This document shows positions 49,644-59,474 of a stretch of DNA of 64,000 bases, in pieces. The DNA is from Fidelibacterota bacterium (GTDB lineage: Bacteria > Fidelibacterota > UBA8477 > JABMPR01): NCBI GenBank assembly GCA_018650445.1, contig JABIFX010000244.1, positions 1 through 64,000 of the forward strand, in the 5' to 3' direction. The notes beneath the pieces are model-generated. The model made no database searches, was not told the origin of the DNA, and saw only the letters and a list, made by a program, of their open reading frames with translations. The translations under genes and the position numbers were made by a program. Numbering within the stretch: position 1 is the stretch's first letter; every line of letters begins with the position of its first letter.

Positions 49644-49694
49644 ATGATAAAGGAGGTGAAAAGAAGTAAAGGTGAGGCTGCTGCCATAGTTGCT

Positions 49695-50525
49695 TTACCA
49701 GTCAATCAAGATCTGATCATAATGATCGCGATGATCCTCATCGGCTCTACTCAGTCGCTGTAAATAGGAAACTTCACCGACTTCATATAGGAAGCTTGCT
49801 AATTCCTCGTGCTTGGCATTTAGAAAATTTTTAGTAATGATGCGTGAATCTAGCAGTTTGATACTGGACTCCAAATTTTGCATCAATTCGATCAGGGTTT
49901 CGCGAGCCTCATCTTTGTTTCCTGAATCCCACTGATCAATAGTTTCATAATAAGCGAATTTCATTTTTCTGAAATTCTGGCTTCGACTCAATTTTTCGAT
50001 GTCTTCCAATCGGTCTTTCCATCCAAGGGAAAACGAATCATTGGAGCCATTGCGAGCAACCTGGCGTGCTTCTGTATAGAGTTGACTACCACCAAACTGA
50101 CTCCAGGTGTCCAGGTCCCCGCCCAGTATTGTCAGCACCCAATAATCCAAAAATGAGGTGAGAGAATTAAAACTTCTCGAACGTATAAGCGCATCACCCT
50201 GGTTAAAAGTGAACTGCCAGCTTTTATCAAAGTACTTTTGGTCATCACCATTTCCCCAGAAAGCTTTACCTGTATAAATTTTCTGGGAACCCGACTCGAT
50301 GTAACTATCCAGATAAATCGTTGCCTGGATGGTAAAGTCAGTTGGCAAATCTTCAAATGTCCATTCAGTATTTTCAATGTAATAGGCAATATCAGAGTCC
50401 AGTTGGGAGACAGCCTGGCGTGGAACATCATCAAGATTTTTTACATCAAGTTTGATTTCTGCATTAATTCCCTGTGCAGATAGCGATACGGCCCATATTA
50501 GGAGCATGCATAAATATTTATTCAT
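49695..50525 (-). CDS. DUF4835-like periplasmic protein
   Basis: Signal peptide MNKYLCMLLIWAVSLSAQ; QAVSQLDSDIAYYIENTEWTFEDLP, SFNSLTSFLDYWVLTILGGDLDTWSQFGGSQLYTEA. Confidence 0.78.
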   Translation of the reverse strand: MNKYLCMLLIWAVSLSAQGINAEIKLDVKNLDDVPRQAVSQLDSDIAYYIENTEWTFEDLPTDFTIQATIYLDSYIESGSQKIYTGKAFWGNGDDQKYFDKSWQFTFNQGDALIRSRSFNSLTSFLDYWVLTILGGDLDTWSQFGGSQLYTEARQVARNGSNDSFSLGWKDRLEDIEKLSRSQNFRKMKFAYYETIDQWDSGNKDEARETLIELMQNLESSIKLLDSRIITKNFLNAKHEELASFLYEVGEVSYLQRLSRADEDHRDHYDQILIDW

Positions 50526-50709
50526 ATGTATGTAAATATAAAAACAAGATATTTGTTTCCAAATCAAATGGGAAATTAAGTAATATCCTTATACAGAATA
50601 AAGTAGCAACAAATTGACACACTGTTATATATGTGCTACATTGAAGCTCGATTAATTTTTGTAAGGTTTATGTGAACCTTGGGATAGTAAAAAATTTAGT
50701 GGAGTCATA

Positions 50710-52893
50710 TTGATTATCAAAGTGCTGGTCAGATTACTAACTGCGAGTCTCTTCATATTCATGGTCTCAGGACTTTACGCTGATGAATCTGCTGAAATTG
50801 ACAGTCTCAAAAAAATACTTCGTAGCACCACAGAGGGAGAGACTGTTGATTTAATGAATCAACTCTCAGAGGCACATGCCGGCAAGGAATGGGGCAAAAG
50901 CCAACGCTATGCAAACCTGGCCTTAGATTTAGCTATTTCTTTGCAGGATCAGTATGGTCAGGCCGTCGCACATACCAACCTGACTCTCTTTTACATCGAG
51001 CAGGCAAATTATAGGGAAGCTCTTGATCACGCCATGCTGGCGTTAAATATCTTTGAATCAGTTTCTGATGATTATCAGCTCGCTATTACACTCAGGACGA
51101 TTGGTCGAACCTACAGCCTGCTGAACCAAAGTGACCAGAGCCTGGATTATTTTTTACGAGCCCTCATGATATTTGAAGATATCAGTAAAGAGGAAGAAGT
51201 CGCGTCCACAGTAATGATGATCGGTGATGTTTTTTCCCAGTGGGGTCAGACCGATAAAGCCCTTCGTTTCTTCGAACGCTCCCTCGGAATTCATGAAAAG
51301 CTAAATGATCATGAAGGTGTACTCCGTAGTGAGAACAAACTTGCACAAACCTTGATGGCTTTACGCCGTTTTGAAGAAGCTCAGACTCATCTTGAACGGG
51401 CCTTGGTGATCGCTGATGAAAATGACGCCTTCAATCTTCTGGCGAACCTGTATACAAGTTTGGGTGAACTTCACTACCATCAATTCCAACTCAGCACAGC
51501 TCAAGAATATTTCCTGGATGCCCTGGAAATGAAACGAACTATTGGAAATCAGGGTGATATTGCCCTGGCCTTAAGCGATGTCGCCAGAGTCTATCAGGAA
51601 TCGGGTGATACCCCCAAGGGGATCTTTTACTACGAACAGGGTCAGGAACTGGCAGAATCCATGGGTGAAGATGCCATTTCCGCTGAGATATATTTGCAAA
51701 TGGGTGATCTTTACATGCAGCAGGCTGATCAAACCAAGGCAATTCAATCCCTGTCAGCAGGATTAAACATTGCAGAGCAAATTCAAGACTTCCTGACCAT
51801 TGAGAGGGCAAATCATCTGCTGACCGTGGCTTATTCGAGATTTGGTCAACCAGGTCAAGCTCTGGTTTATCAGAAAGCACTTCAGCTGACTCGAGATGAG
51901 ATTAACCGGCAACAGAGTAATCGTCGTGTTGCTGAGCTTGAAATTCGCTACGAGCTGGATAAACGTGATCGAGAGCTGGATGAGCTCAAGGGTGAAGCGT
52001 TTATAAAAGATATTGAATACCAGAGAACCTTTACGGTTATGTGGGTCGTATTTGGATTTTCATTTGCCATTCTAGCTCTTTTCCTGGGCTTCGTTTTCTA
52101 CCGTAGTCGGCTTATTCGAAAAGCCGAGCAAGAAAAAATGGAGCAGGCTTTACGTATTAAGGCCGACTTTACGGCCATGTTGGTCCACGATCTGAAAAGC
52201 CCTCTCACATCAGTATTTGGCTTTGCTGAATTGTTAAAAATGGGTGAAAAACCTTATGATCGCATCAAAGAAATTGCCGTAACCATTCGCAAAACCAGCC
52301 AAAAAATGTTACAGCTTGTGAATGAGATGCTTGATCTTTCTAAATTTGAAGCTGGCAAGATGGTCCTCAATAAAACTGAGACACCTCTCAAGCCCATCAT
52401 CAGGACATCAATTGAAATGTTGGGGCCAGTAGCTGACCTGAATGAAACTGAAGTCAGCTTTGGAGCTCCAGATGGACTGCCCTCTTGTCACTGTGATGCA
52501 TTGAAAATTGAACAGGTCATTACCAATTTTATTGGAAATGCTATCGAGCACACGCCCAATGGAACAAAGATCAATGTGAAGCTTGAGGAAATAAAGAAGA
52601 GTGGTGAACCCTTTCTCTATTTCTCAGTGACTGATAATGGACCTGGTGTTGATAAAGATCAACAGGATAAATTATTCGATAAATATGCCCAGTTGAGTTC
52701 TCGGAAAACTGCCAAAGGTCTCGGATCAGGGCTGGGGTTGGCTGTTTCCCAGATGACCATAGAGCAACATGGCGGAAAAGTGGGCTACAAGGACGCGGAG
52801 CCAATAGGAAGCGTCTTCTATTTTACGATTCCTTGTAAGAATCAGGATATTCCAAAAGTTCAGCCATTGAATAATATTCAAGCTCAAGCCTGA
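50710..52893 (+). CDS. Sensor histidine kinase with N-terminal TPR ectodomain (HisKA + HATPase_c)
   Basis: Signal peptide, about 8 TPR units, TM (WVVFGFSFAILALFLGFVFY), H-box FTAMLVHDLKSPLTSVFGFAELL, N/G boxes VITNFIGNAIEHTPNG, VTDNGPGV, GLGSGLGLAVS. Confidence 0.93.
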   Translation: MIIKVLVRLLTASLFIFMVSGLYADESAEIDSLKKILRSTTEGETVDLMNQLSEAHAGKEWGKSQRYANLALDLAISLQDQYGQAVAHTNLTLFYIEQANYREALDHAMLALNIFESVSDDYQLAITLRTIGRTYSLLNQSDQSLDYFLRALMIFEDISKEEEVASTVMMIGDVFSQWGQTDKALRFFERSLGIHEKLNDHEGVLRSENKLAQTLMALRRFEEAQTHLERALVIADENDAFNLLANLYTSLGELHYHQFQLSTAQEYFLDALEMKRTIGNQGDIALALSDVARVYQESGDTPKGIFYYEQGQELAESMGEDAISAEIYLQMGDLYMQQADQTKAIQSLSAGLNIAEQIQDFLTIERANHLLTVAYSRFGQPGQALVYQKALQLTRDEINRQQSNRRVAELEIRYELDKRDRELDELKGEAFIKDIEYQRTFTVMWVVFGFSFAILALFLGFVFYRSRLIRKAEQEKMEQALRIKADFTAMLVHDLKSPLTSVFGFAELLKMGEKPYDRIKEIAVTIRKTSQKMLQLVNEMLDLSKFEAGKMVLNKTETPLKPIIRTSIEMLGPVADLNETEVSFGAPDGLPSCHCDALKIEQVITNFIGNAIEHTPNGTKINVKLEEIKKSGEPFLYFSVTDNGPGVDKDQQDKLFDKYAQLSSRKTAKGLGSGLGLAVSQMTIEQHGGKVGYKDAEPIGSVFYFTIPCKNQDIPKVQPLNNIQAQA

Positions 52894-52911
52894 GTTTAAT
52901 TCAACTTATAT

Positions 52912-53622
52912 ATGTCTCATTCTCCATCTGAGTTTGGACCCCTCACATATATATCCCGTGGGTATGGGTATAGCGAAAAGGGTTTAGCGCTGGAGATTTA
53001 TGAGCCGCTCTCAGGCTCACCAAAACTTTTGATTATGGGCTCCATCCATGGCGATGAGTCATTTTCCACCGTACTCCTTTCAGAGTGTCTTCGTTCTATT
53101 CAAGATCAGGAATTAAAATCCTCAATCATTCTTACTGCTAATCCGGACGGAGTTTTGGCAGGCACGCGCTGTAATTCACGGGGGGTTGATCTCAACCGAA
53201 ATTACCCTACAGCCAATTGGTCTCCTGATCCTGTTTTTTACCGCAATCGTCCAGATACTCCCCAAAATATTGCACTGAGCCCAGGAGATGGAGCTGCCTC
53301 AGAGTCTGAGACCAAAGCGCTCATAAAACTGATACAGGATATAAGGCCAAAACTTATTGTTTCAATTCATGGCTTTCTTGGTTGCATCGATGACCCTGAC
53401 ATCTCACCCATAGCCAAAGATATTGCACTGCGAAGTGGTTTGGAGTTGGTGCCAGATGTTGGTTACGCCACACCTGGTTCTTTTGGTTCCTGGTGCAAGG
53501 AACAAGCTATCCCCATTATTACTTATGAACTTCCCGCTCAGGATATAGCCGAGATGAAGCGCATTCATACTCCCATATTGAAAGACCTGATGACGGGTCA
53601 CTATCATAAGATGCTTCTTTAA
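52912..53622 (+). CDS. M14 zinc carboxypeptidase, MpaA-like murein peptide amidase
   Basis: IMGSIHGDESFS (HxxE), NSRGVDLNRNYPTANW, IVSIHGFLGC, ITYELPAQ. Confidence 0.85.
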   Translation: MSHSPSEFGPLTYISRGYGYSEKGLALEIYEPLSGSPKLLIMGSIHGDESFSTVLLSECLRSIQDQELKSSIILTANPDGVLAGTRCNSRGVDLNRNYPTANWSPDPVFYRNRPDTPQNIALSPGDGAASESETKALIKLIQDIRPKLIVSIHGFLGCIDDPDISPIAKDIALRSGLELVPDVGYATPGSFGSWCKEQAIPIITYELPAQDIAEMKRIHTPILKDLMTGHYHKMLL

Positions 53623-53628
53623 TTTCTC

Positions 53629-54507
53629 ATGCGCTGGATGGTTACAGATTCGGGGCTGGGTGGTTTGTCAGTATGCGCTGGATTGGAACAGTCATTGTCT
53701 CAGAAAAACATGGCGCGAGGCATAGAATTGCTCTACGTCAATGCTACCCCAGATGACCGTATTGGCTATAATTCGCTTAAAACGCAAAAAGAGCGAATAG
53801 ATCTCTTTGATCAATTCCTAAAAGCAGCATTTAATCGTTATGCTCCTGATAAAATAGCTATCGCCTGCAACACGCTTAGTGTCATCTATGATGCTACCGA
53901 TTTTGCCTCCCAATCTACCGTTGAGGTGAGGGGCATAGTCGATGCCGGAGTTGATCTGATCAATGCCGGGATGGAAAAATATCCCCAACATAAGCTGATC
54001 ATTTTTGCTACAGAAACCACCACAGAGGCCGACTCATATCCACGACTAATCTCAGCCAATGCATCTGCTATATCCGCTCAGGCATGTCCAGCATTAGCTC
54101 ACGCCATATCCAATGATGCCAGTGGCGAGGAGTGTAGAAAACTGCTAAGCGGATATGTAGACGAGGCACTACAGCGGTTTGAGGACGAGCCCAAAAAGGT
54201 ATTCGCCTTCCTTGGTTGCACTCACTATGGATATCAGTCTGAAGTTTTTAAGACCTTATTGGAGGATCGGGGCTATTCAACTAGGATACTTAATCCCAAT
54301 GATCTGTTGGTTGAGGAACTTGTCGCCGACAATCAGACGACCACTTCAGCTGAAGATTCACCTTTCAGTATCAAATTCGTGAGTCGATATGCCATTCCCC
54401 AGGCCGAGATAACGTCAATGGAAAGCTATCTCAAAGATACAGCGCCACTCACGCTGGCAGCATTGCACAATCAGATAGTTTTACCAGATTTGTTTAAACT
54501 TGAATAG
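53629..54507 (+). CDS. Glutamate racemase / Asp-Glu racemase family protein
   Basis: VTDSGLGGLSV, AIACNTLSVIYD, FLGCTHYGYQ: Asp and both catalytic-type Cys positions present. Confidence 0.85.
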   Translation: MRWMVTDSGLGGLSVCAGLEQSLSQKNMARGIELLYVNATPDDRIGYNSLKTQKERIDLFDQFLKAAFNRYAPDKIAIACNTLSVIYDATDFASQSTVEVRGIVDAGVDLINAGMEKYPQHKLIIFATETTTEADSYPRLISANASAISAQACPALAHAISNDASGEECRKLLSGYVDEALQRFEDEPKKVFAFLGCTHYGYQSEVFKTLLEDRGYSTRILNPNDLLVEELVADNQTTTSAEDSPFSIKFVSRYAIPQAEITSMESYLKDTAPLTLAALHNQIVLPDLFKLE

Positions 54508-54735
54508 TTATTCCCCAAAAACAATAGCTCGCTTATATCACGATGATATGGTGACATATCATTATGATGACTTTTGGACCTGATCACGGCCCTAAAAAGC
54601 ATTGGAATACTATATGTATAATCATTATTAACAATTATTTATGGGTATGGTATTTTCAGGTGGCATAGCACTTGGTTATATAAAAGCACCATGATGAGTA
54701 ATTTACAAAAAAAAAAGACCTGGGAGATTAGACTT

Positions 54736-55434
54736 ATGAAACACACTGCTTTAGTAGCCTTAGCAACTGTGATGTTGGCGTGTGGCGCATCTTCAGACAC
54801 TCATATCAATAAAAGCATTAAAGTTGGCGATGGAGAACACAGGAAGGGAAGTTTACGCTCTGTAAATGGTACCATAAATGTAGGCAATGAAGCGGTTGTT
54901 GATGGAAACTGCACCACCGTGAATGGTGAAATACATGTAGGTGAGAACAGTGAAGTCGGTGAAGTCTCCTGCGTAAATGGAAGTATAAGTTTGGATCGAA
55001 ACTCGAAGGCCCGCGAGGTCTCTTGTGTAAATGGCTCTATTCGGCTTGGTGGAGAAGTAAGAGTTGATGGCGATGTTTCAACTGTAAATGGAGAAATTCG
55101 CTGCAAAAGTGAAGTTCAAATTGCTGGTAATTTGGAAACAGTAAATGGTGATATGAAGGTTACTCGAACCATCATTACTGGAGATTTGAGTACGGTGAAC
55201 GGCGATGTATCTCTCCTCGAGAAGAGTACTGTGAGGGGGAATATCATCATTGATAGAGACAACAGGAAACCAAGATATAAAGAGCATAAGGAATTGGTCA
55301 TTACCATTGACGGAAAATCAAAGGTAAAAGGCAATATTGAAGTTAGAGGCGATGAACCGAATGTAACGGTGATCCTCGCAGGTGGCGGCGAAGTCCTGGG
55401 AGAAATCATCAACGCTGAGGTCGTCCGCAAATAA
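54736..55434 (+). CDS. Secreted lipoprotein with seven VNG repeats, bactofilin-like/polymer-forming beta-ladder
   Basis: Lipobox ALATVMLACGASS; repeats SVNGTI/TVNGEI/CVNGSI/CVNGSI/TVNGEI/TVNGDM/TVNGDV spaced ~18-20 aa. Confidence 0.78.
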   Translation: MKHTALVALATVMLACGASSDTHINKSIKVGDGEHRKGSLRSVNGTINVGNEAVVDGNCTTVNGEIHVGENSEVGEVSCVNGSISLDRNSKAREVSCVNGSIRLGGEVRVDGDVSTVNGEIRCKSEVQIAGNLETVNGDMKVTRTIITGDLSTVNGDVSLLEKSTVRGNIIIDRDNRKPRYKEHKELVITIDGKSKVKGNIEVRGDEPNVTVILAGGGEVLGEIINAEVVRK

Positions 55435-55463
55435 CAGATCCCCAAAGTGGGTGTCATACAATG

Positions 55464-55486
55464 AAGGGCCTACGGGCCCTTTGTTG
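55464..55486 (+). terminator. Hairpin terminator after the VNG-repeat gene
   Basis: aagggcc-tacg-ggccctt followed by tgttgttt. Confidence 0.8.
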
Positions 55487-55506
55487 TTTATACTACTTTC
55501 AACGAA

Positions 55507-55579
55507 GGACACTGAGCTCGTCGAAGTCTCCAGGCATTAAATTTCTCATTAGAAATGTCGACAAGTTCAGCCTCTGAAC
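55507..55579. repeat. Intergenic repeat modules related to the copy at 32192..32215
   Basis: ggacactgagctcgtcgaagtc (reverse complement gacttcgacgagctcagtgtcc) and gtcgacaagttcagcctctgaac. Confidence 0.55.
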
Positions 55580-55679
55580 ACGCCGCGACGAGCCCAATCT
55601 CCACAATAAAGTTTGAATCATTCCCATTTGTCACAGCCTCGATTTGTGCTATCCTATATGGCATGGAGGTTCAAACACA

Positions 55680-56519
55680 ATGCTAATCTACGCAAATGGA
55701 TCCTGGGTTGAAGCCCATAAGGCAGTAGTGCCATTTAATGATCAGGGCTTTCTATACGGGGACAGTCTATTTGAGACTATCCGGGTCAATCATGGACGCG
55801 CTTTCCGACTGGAAAAGCACATGGATCGCATGCGTAGTGGAATGGAAACTATTCACATGGCAGGCACTGACCTGCTAGCAGAAATTCCAGGGATTTTAAG
55901 AACATACATCTCAAGAAATGATCTGGACAATGCCTTAACTCGCATCATAATAACAAGGGGAATTAGTCAGGGCTCACCCTGGCGCTCAAAATCAGATCCA
56001 ACTCTTTATATGACCTCGCGACCCATTAATGAACCAGAACAATGGCCAGTAGAGGTCGTTTTCCTTGAAGAAAAGAATTATCCCATATTGCGTTTTCATC
56101 CAGCTATCAAATCAGGCAATTATTTAGGGAATATGCTCGCTAAAAAAGATGCTGAGGATGCAGGTGCTTTTGAGCCCGTGTTTGTCAATCGAGATGGCTA
56201 TGTCACAGAATGCGCCATCAGAAATGTTTTTTTTATCAAAGATGATATTTTGCTAACGCCCTCCCTTGAGTTGGGTGTATTGCCGGGTGTCATCAGAGAT
56301 ACTATCATGGAGTTGGCAGAAAGACGTCATCTTAAAGTACGGGAAACCTTAATAATTAAGGATGATGTACAGGAGATGGATGAGGCTTTTATATCCAGTA
56401 CAGGCGTTGGCGTGTTGCCCGTAACCTGGGATGGATATCAGTCTAATTATCACTACAGTCAAATCCTCAGAGAGGATTTACATAAGCTTTTTGAATCAGG
56501 AGAGATGAATGTCACATAA
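55680..56519 (+). CDS. Class IV aminotransferase (BCAT / D-amino acid aminotransferase / aminodeoxychorismate lyase type)
   Basis: NGSWVEAHKAVVPFNDQGFLYGDSLFETIRV, HPAIKSGNYLGNMLAKKDAED, VTECAIRNVFFI, LPGVIRDTIMELA. Confidence 0.9.
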   Translation: MLIYANGSWVEAHKAVVPFNDQGFLYGDSLFETIRVNHGRAFRLEKHMDRMRSGMETIHMAGTDLLAEIPGILRTYISRNDLDNALTRIIITRGISQGSPWRSKSDPTLYMTSRPINEPEQWPVEVVFLEEKNYPILRFHPAIKSGNYLGNMLAKKDAEDAGAFEPVFVNRDGYVTECAIRNVFFIKDDILLTPSLELGVLPGVIRDTIMELAERRHLKVRETLIIKDDVQEMDEAFISSTGVGVLPVTWDGYQSNYHYSQILREDLHKLFESGEMNVT

Positions 56520-57081
56520 AAAATTTGATCCCAGTCGAGCAGAACGACTGATTGCGCCAGAACGATACCAGGAACTGAAACCAGATGTAATACTAAAACA
56601 TTTGGGTATAGCTCCTGGGAGCACCATTCTGGATTTGGGATGCGGAAATGGCTTTTTCACTTTTCCTGCTGCCGTTGCCATGGGCGAGGGTATGGTCATC
56701 GCCGCCGATATGTCTGAGGAGATGCTATCTCTACTCAGGCAGAGAAACACACCTGACAATATTCAGATCCTTCAGGTTGAAGAAGTCAAAATGGATATTG
56801 AGGACGATGAAGTTGATGCAGCCGTCCTGATTGCTTTATACCATGAGTTTAAGCATCCCATGGAAAACCTCGCTGAGCTTAAACGTACTCTGAAACCTGG
56901 TGGGAAGGTGCTCATTTTAGATTGGGATCCTCAAGCAGACAAGGAACGTGGACCTGCAAAAGTACATCGCGTTGCAAAGGATAAGGCGATCAAGAACCTG
57001 GAAGCCGCTGACTTTTCTGTAGACAGCCACGAGAATTACACACAAGATATGTGGATGATCATCGCCCACTCTAATACATAG
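56509..57081 (+). CDS. Class I SAM-dependent methyltransferase
   Basis: APGSTILDLGCGNGFFTFPAAVAMGEGMVIAADMSEEMLSLL. Confidence 0.93.
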   Translation: MSHKKFDPSRAERLIAPERYQELKPDVILKHLGIAPGSTILDLGCGNGFFTFPAAVAMGEGMVIAADMSEEMLSLLRQRNTPDNIQILQVEEVKMDIEDDEVDAAVLIALYHEFKHPMENLAELKRTLKPGGKVLILDWDPQADKERGPAKVHRVAKDKAIKNLEAADFSVDSHENYTQDMWMIIAHSNT

Positions 57082-57099
57082 TTATCATGTGAATGGGGG

Positions 57100-57687
57100 G
57101 TGAATATGCGGAAATTAAACCTTTATTATATCGTCAGTATAATCACTCTGGCGTTCATGATGTTTATCCTCTTCAGAACCTTGCAGGTCACTGGCTGGTT
57201 TGAGGAGCATCAGGGCAAGAGTCCGGCTGAGCGAATACTTCAGAACTATCCAGGGATCTATCAACTCAAAATGCCTGGAGATGATGTAGCAAATTCACGT
57301 GTGAGGGTAGAACCTCATAAAGTCTCGGGAGAAGCAGGTTGGCTCATGATTCGCCTGGACTCATTACCACGTTACCTTATTGAGGTCAGTGATTTTGAGG
57401 ATGAGCAAATCCTGATTGAAATCTACAATTTTGATTCAACTGGGCGCCAAACACGCCTGGAAGGATGTGAACTTCTGTTGAAAGAGGATGATGCAGAAAA
57501 TTTTGTGGGGAATACAATAGGTGATTTTTGTGGGCTCAAGGAGCAGTCCTCGGAGTATCTTGCACTGGATCTATTGCTAAGTGGTCCCATCGTGTCACTA
57601 AAGATTCAGATGCGTGTGTTAGGTCAGGCAGACAGTCCTGAAGCAAAGAAATATTTGTTAGAGAGGTTGATTCATGGTAGAGAGTAA
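57100..57687 (+). CDS. Hypothetical membrane-anchored protein upstream of tgt
   Basis: N-terminal TM NLYYIVSIITLAFMMFILF; overlaps tgt by 14 bp. Confidence 0.6.
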   Translation: MNMRKLNLYYIVSIITLAFMMFILFRTLQVTGWFEEHQGKSPAERILQNYPGIYQLKMPGDDVANSRVRVEPHKVSGEAGWLMIRLDSLPRYLIEVSDFEDEQILIEIYNFDSTGRQTRLEGCELLLKEDDAENFVGNTIGDFCGLKEQSSEYLALDLLLSGPIVSLKIQMRVLGQADSPEAKKYLLERLIHGRE

Positions 57688-58813
57688 AAAAGATATAAAA
57701 TTTAAGCTGACACGTACTGATCCTTCAGGTGCTCGACGTGGTCATTTTTTCACCGAGCACGGCAAGGTTGAGACTCCTACCTTTATGCCAGTTGGAACCG
57801 CCGGTTATGTGCGTTCCACACCCATGCGCGATGTGGCTGAATCTGGTGCACAAGTGGTTCTGGGAAACACATATCACCTCTCCCTGGGAGAAAGACTTCA
57901 AACAGTGAAACGTGCCGGAGGATTACATCGTTTTATGGGTTGGGAAGGTACCATTCTCACTGATTCCGGTGGCTTCCAGGTATTTTCCCTGGAAGGTCGA
58001 GAGATTTCAGAGAAGGGTGTCTCCTTCCAATTTGAAGAAGATGGAGAAAAACTCTTTCTTGGACCAGAACAATCCATGGCGATCCAACGTGATCTTGGTT
58101 CAGATATCGTGATGGCTTTTGATGAATGTGTCGATTACAAGGCCCCGCAGGAATATATCCAGAAATCGGTGGAACGTACAACGCGTTGGGCTGAGAGAAG
58201 TCGCGAATATCCCCTTCAGGATCATCAATTTATGTTTGGGATTGTCCAGGGTGGCATTTTCCAATCGTTAAGACGCCAAAGTGCCACAGAGATTACTAAT
58301 ATTCCTTTTGATGGCTTTGCCATTGGTGGGGTTAGTGTAGGCGAGGGTCTGGATCTACTCAAAGAAGTTGTTGGCTATACAACTCCATTGCTGCCGCCAA
58401 TGAAACCTCGCTATCTCATGGGTGTCGGTTTACCTGAAGATATTCTGGCCTCTGTTGAGCGCGGAATTGATATGTTTGATTGTGTGATTCCTACACGCTA
58501 TGCCAGACAGGGGACCTTGTTTACCAGAATGGGCAAGTTGCGCATCATGGACAAAGTCTTCCGTAAGGATAAATATCCTCTGGATACCGCCTGCCGCTGC
58601 TATACCTGCCAGACCTATTCACGGATGGTCCTTCGATATCTCTTTTTCTCAAAAGATCCACTGGCAGAAACCCTGGCAACCATTCATAATCTGACCTTCT
58701 ATCAAGACCTCATGGCGGATATTCGACGTGCCATTGAAAAGGGTAATTATGACAATTTTCAAAGGGGTTGGCTGAATAGCTATTTTCGGAAGAATAGTCC
58801 CCGTAAGAAATAA
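57674..58813 (+). CDS. tgt: Queuine/preQ1 tRNA-ribosyltransferase
   Basis: ETPTFMPVGTAGYVRS, LGNTYHLSL, ILTDSGGFQVFSL, MAFDECVDY, GIVQGGIF, YLMGVGLPEDI; zinc site CRCYTC. Confidence 0.96.
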   Translation: MVESKKDIKFKLTRTDPSGARRGHFFTEHGKVETPTFMPVGTAGYVRSTPMRDVAESGAQVVLGNTYHLSLGERLQTVKRAGGLHRFMGWEGTILTDSGGFQVFSLEGREISEKGVSFQFEEDGEKLFLGPEQSMAIQRDLGSDIVMAFDECVDYKAPQEYIQKSVERTTRWAERSREYPLQDHQFMFGIVQGGIFQSLRRQSATEITNIPFDGFAIGGVSVGEGLDLLKEVVGYTTPLLPPMKPRYLMGVGLPEDILASVERGIDMFDCVIPTRYARQGTLFTRMGKLRIMDKVFRKDKYPLDTACRCYTCQTYSRMVLRYLFFSKDPLAETLATIHNLTFYQDLMADIRRAIEKGNYDNFQRGWLNSYFRKNSPRKK

Positions 58814-58906
58814 TTCACATCAAAGTTCAACATCTGAATGTGCCCTTGCTTTGACAGGGGTGGTCTTTTAAATTCGGAATCAATTTTTGTTAGAACCGGA
58901 GGAATA

Positions 58907-59410
58907 ATGGGCGACATTGATTTTGCAAATCCTGATAGCAGGATGACATACCTGAAAGACAATCTTTCACATCTCATGAATGGGATTGATTCAAATTATG
59001 GCCAGGTCCTCATGGATGAATTGATGCGCCGTATGGAAACCACAGTCAGTGAGTTTAATGACGAAGTTAAAGCTATGCTGGGACAATTGCAGGGGATAAA
59101 ACCAACTCCTCGAGACAATATCCTGACCTCAGCACCTCGACCTGAACCACAAGCTCCTTCAACACCAAAAGCTGCACCAGCAGCCCCAGCGCCCCCTCCA
59201 CCAACCACAGATTTAAAACCAGCACCAGCAGTTGAAGAACCGCAGAGTGCTCCTGAGCTACCTCAATTTAGTGAGGACCTTGACGAACCAATAGTTTTCA
59301 AGGAAGATTCAGAATCATCTGGATCGATAAATGAAGTTGAGATTGAAGTTGATCTGGAAGGCGAGGAACTATCAGACTTCGAAAAGAAACTGAGGTCACT
59401 CGGCAAATAA
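58907..59410 (+). CDS. Hypothetical acidic protein with Pro/Ala-rich linker
   Basis: SD CGGAGGA before ATG 58907; MGDIDFANPDSRMTYLKDNLSHLMNGI; PAAPAPPPPTTDLKPAPAVEEP linker. Confidence 0.7.
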   Translation: MGDIDFANPDSRMTYLKDNLSHLMNGIDSNYGQVLMDELMRRMETTVSEFNDEVKAMLGQLQGIKPTPRDNILTSAPRPEPQAPSTPKAAPAAPAPPPPTTDLKPAPAVEEPQSAPELPQFSEDLDEPIVFKEDSESSGSINEVEIEVDLEGEELSDFEKKLRSLGK

Positions 59411-59435
59411 TTTTTCGAGACATTTGATATTTTTT

Positions 59436-59468
59436 AAAGCGACGACTTGGTTCGTCGCTTTTTTTTTA
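59436..59468 (+). terminator. Rho-independent terminator
   Basis: aaagcgacga-cttggt-tcgtcgcttt perfect 10-bp stem plus T tract. Confidence 0.95.
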
Positions 59469-59474
59469 TCCGCT

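Noticed and set aside
54736-55300. VNG repeats considered as a possible CRISPR array
   Set aside because: DNA repeats are short, diverged and codon-phased within one ORF; no identical direct repeats with unique spacers.
54801-55457. Antisense ORFs across the VNG-repeat gene, with repeated SPFT motifs
   Set aside because: Their repetition mirrors the sense-strand repeat; no SD or signal.
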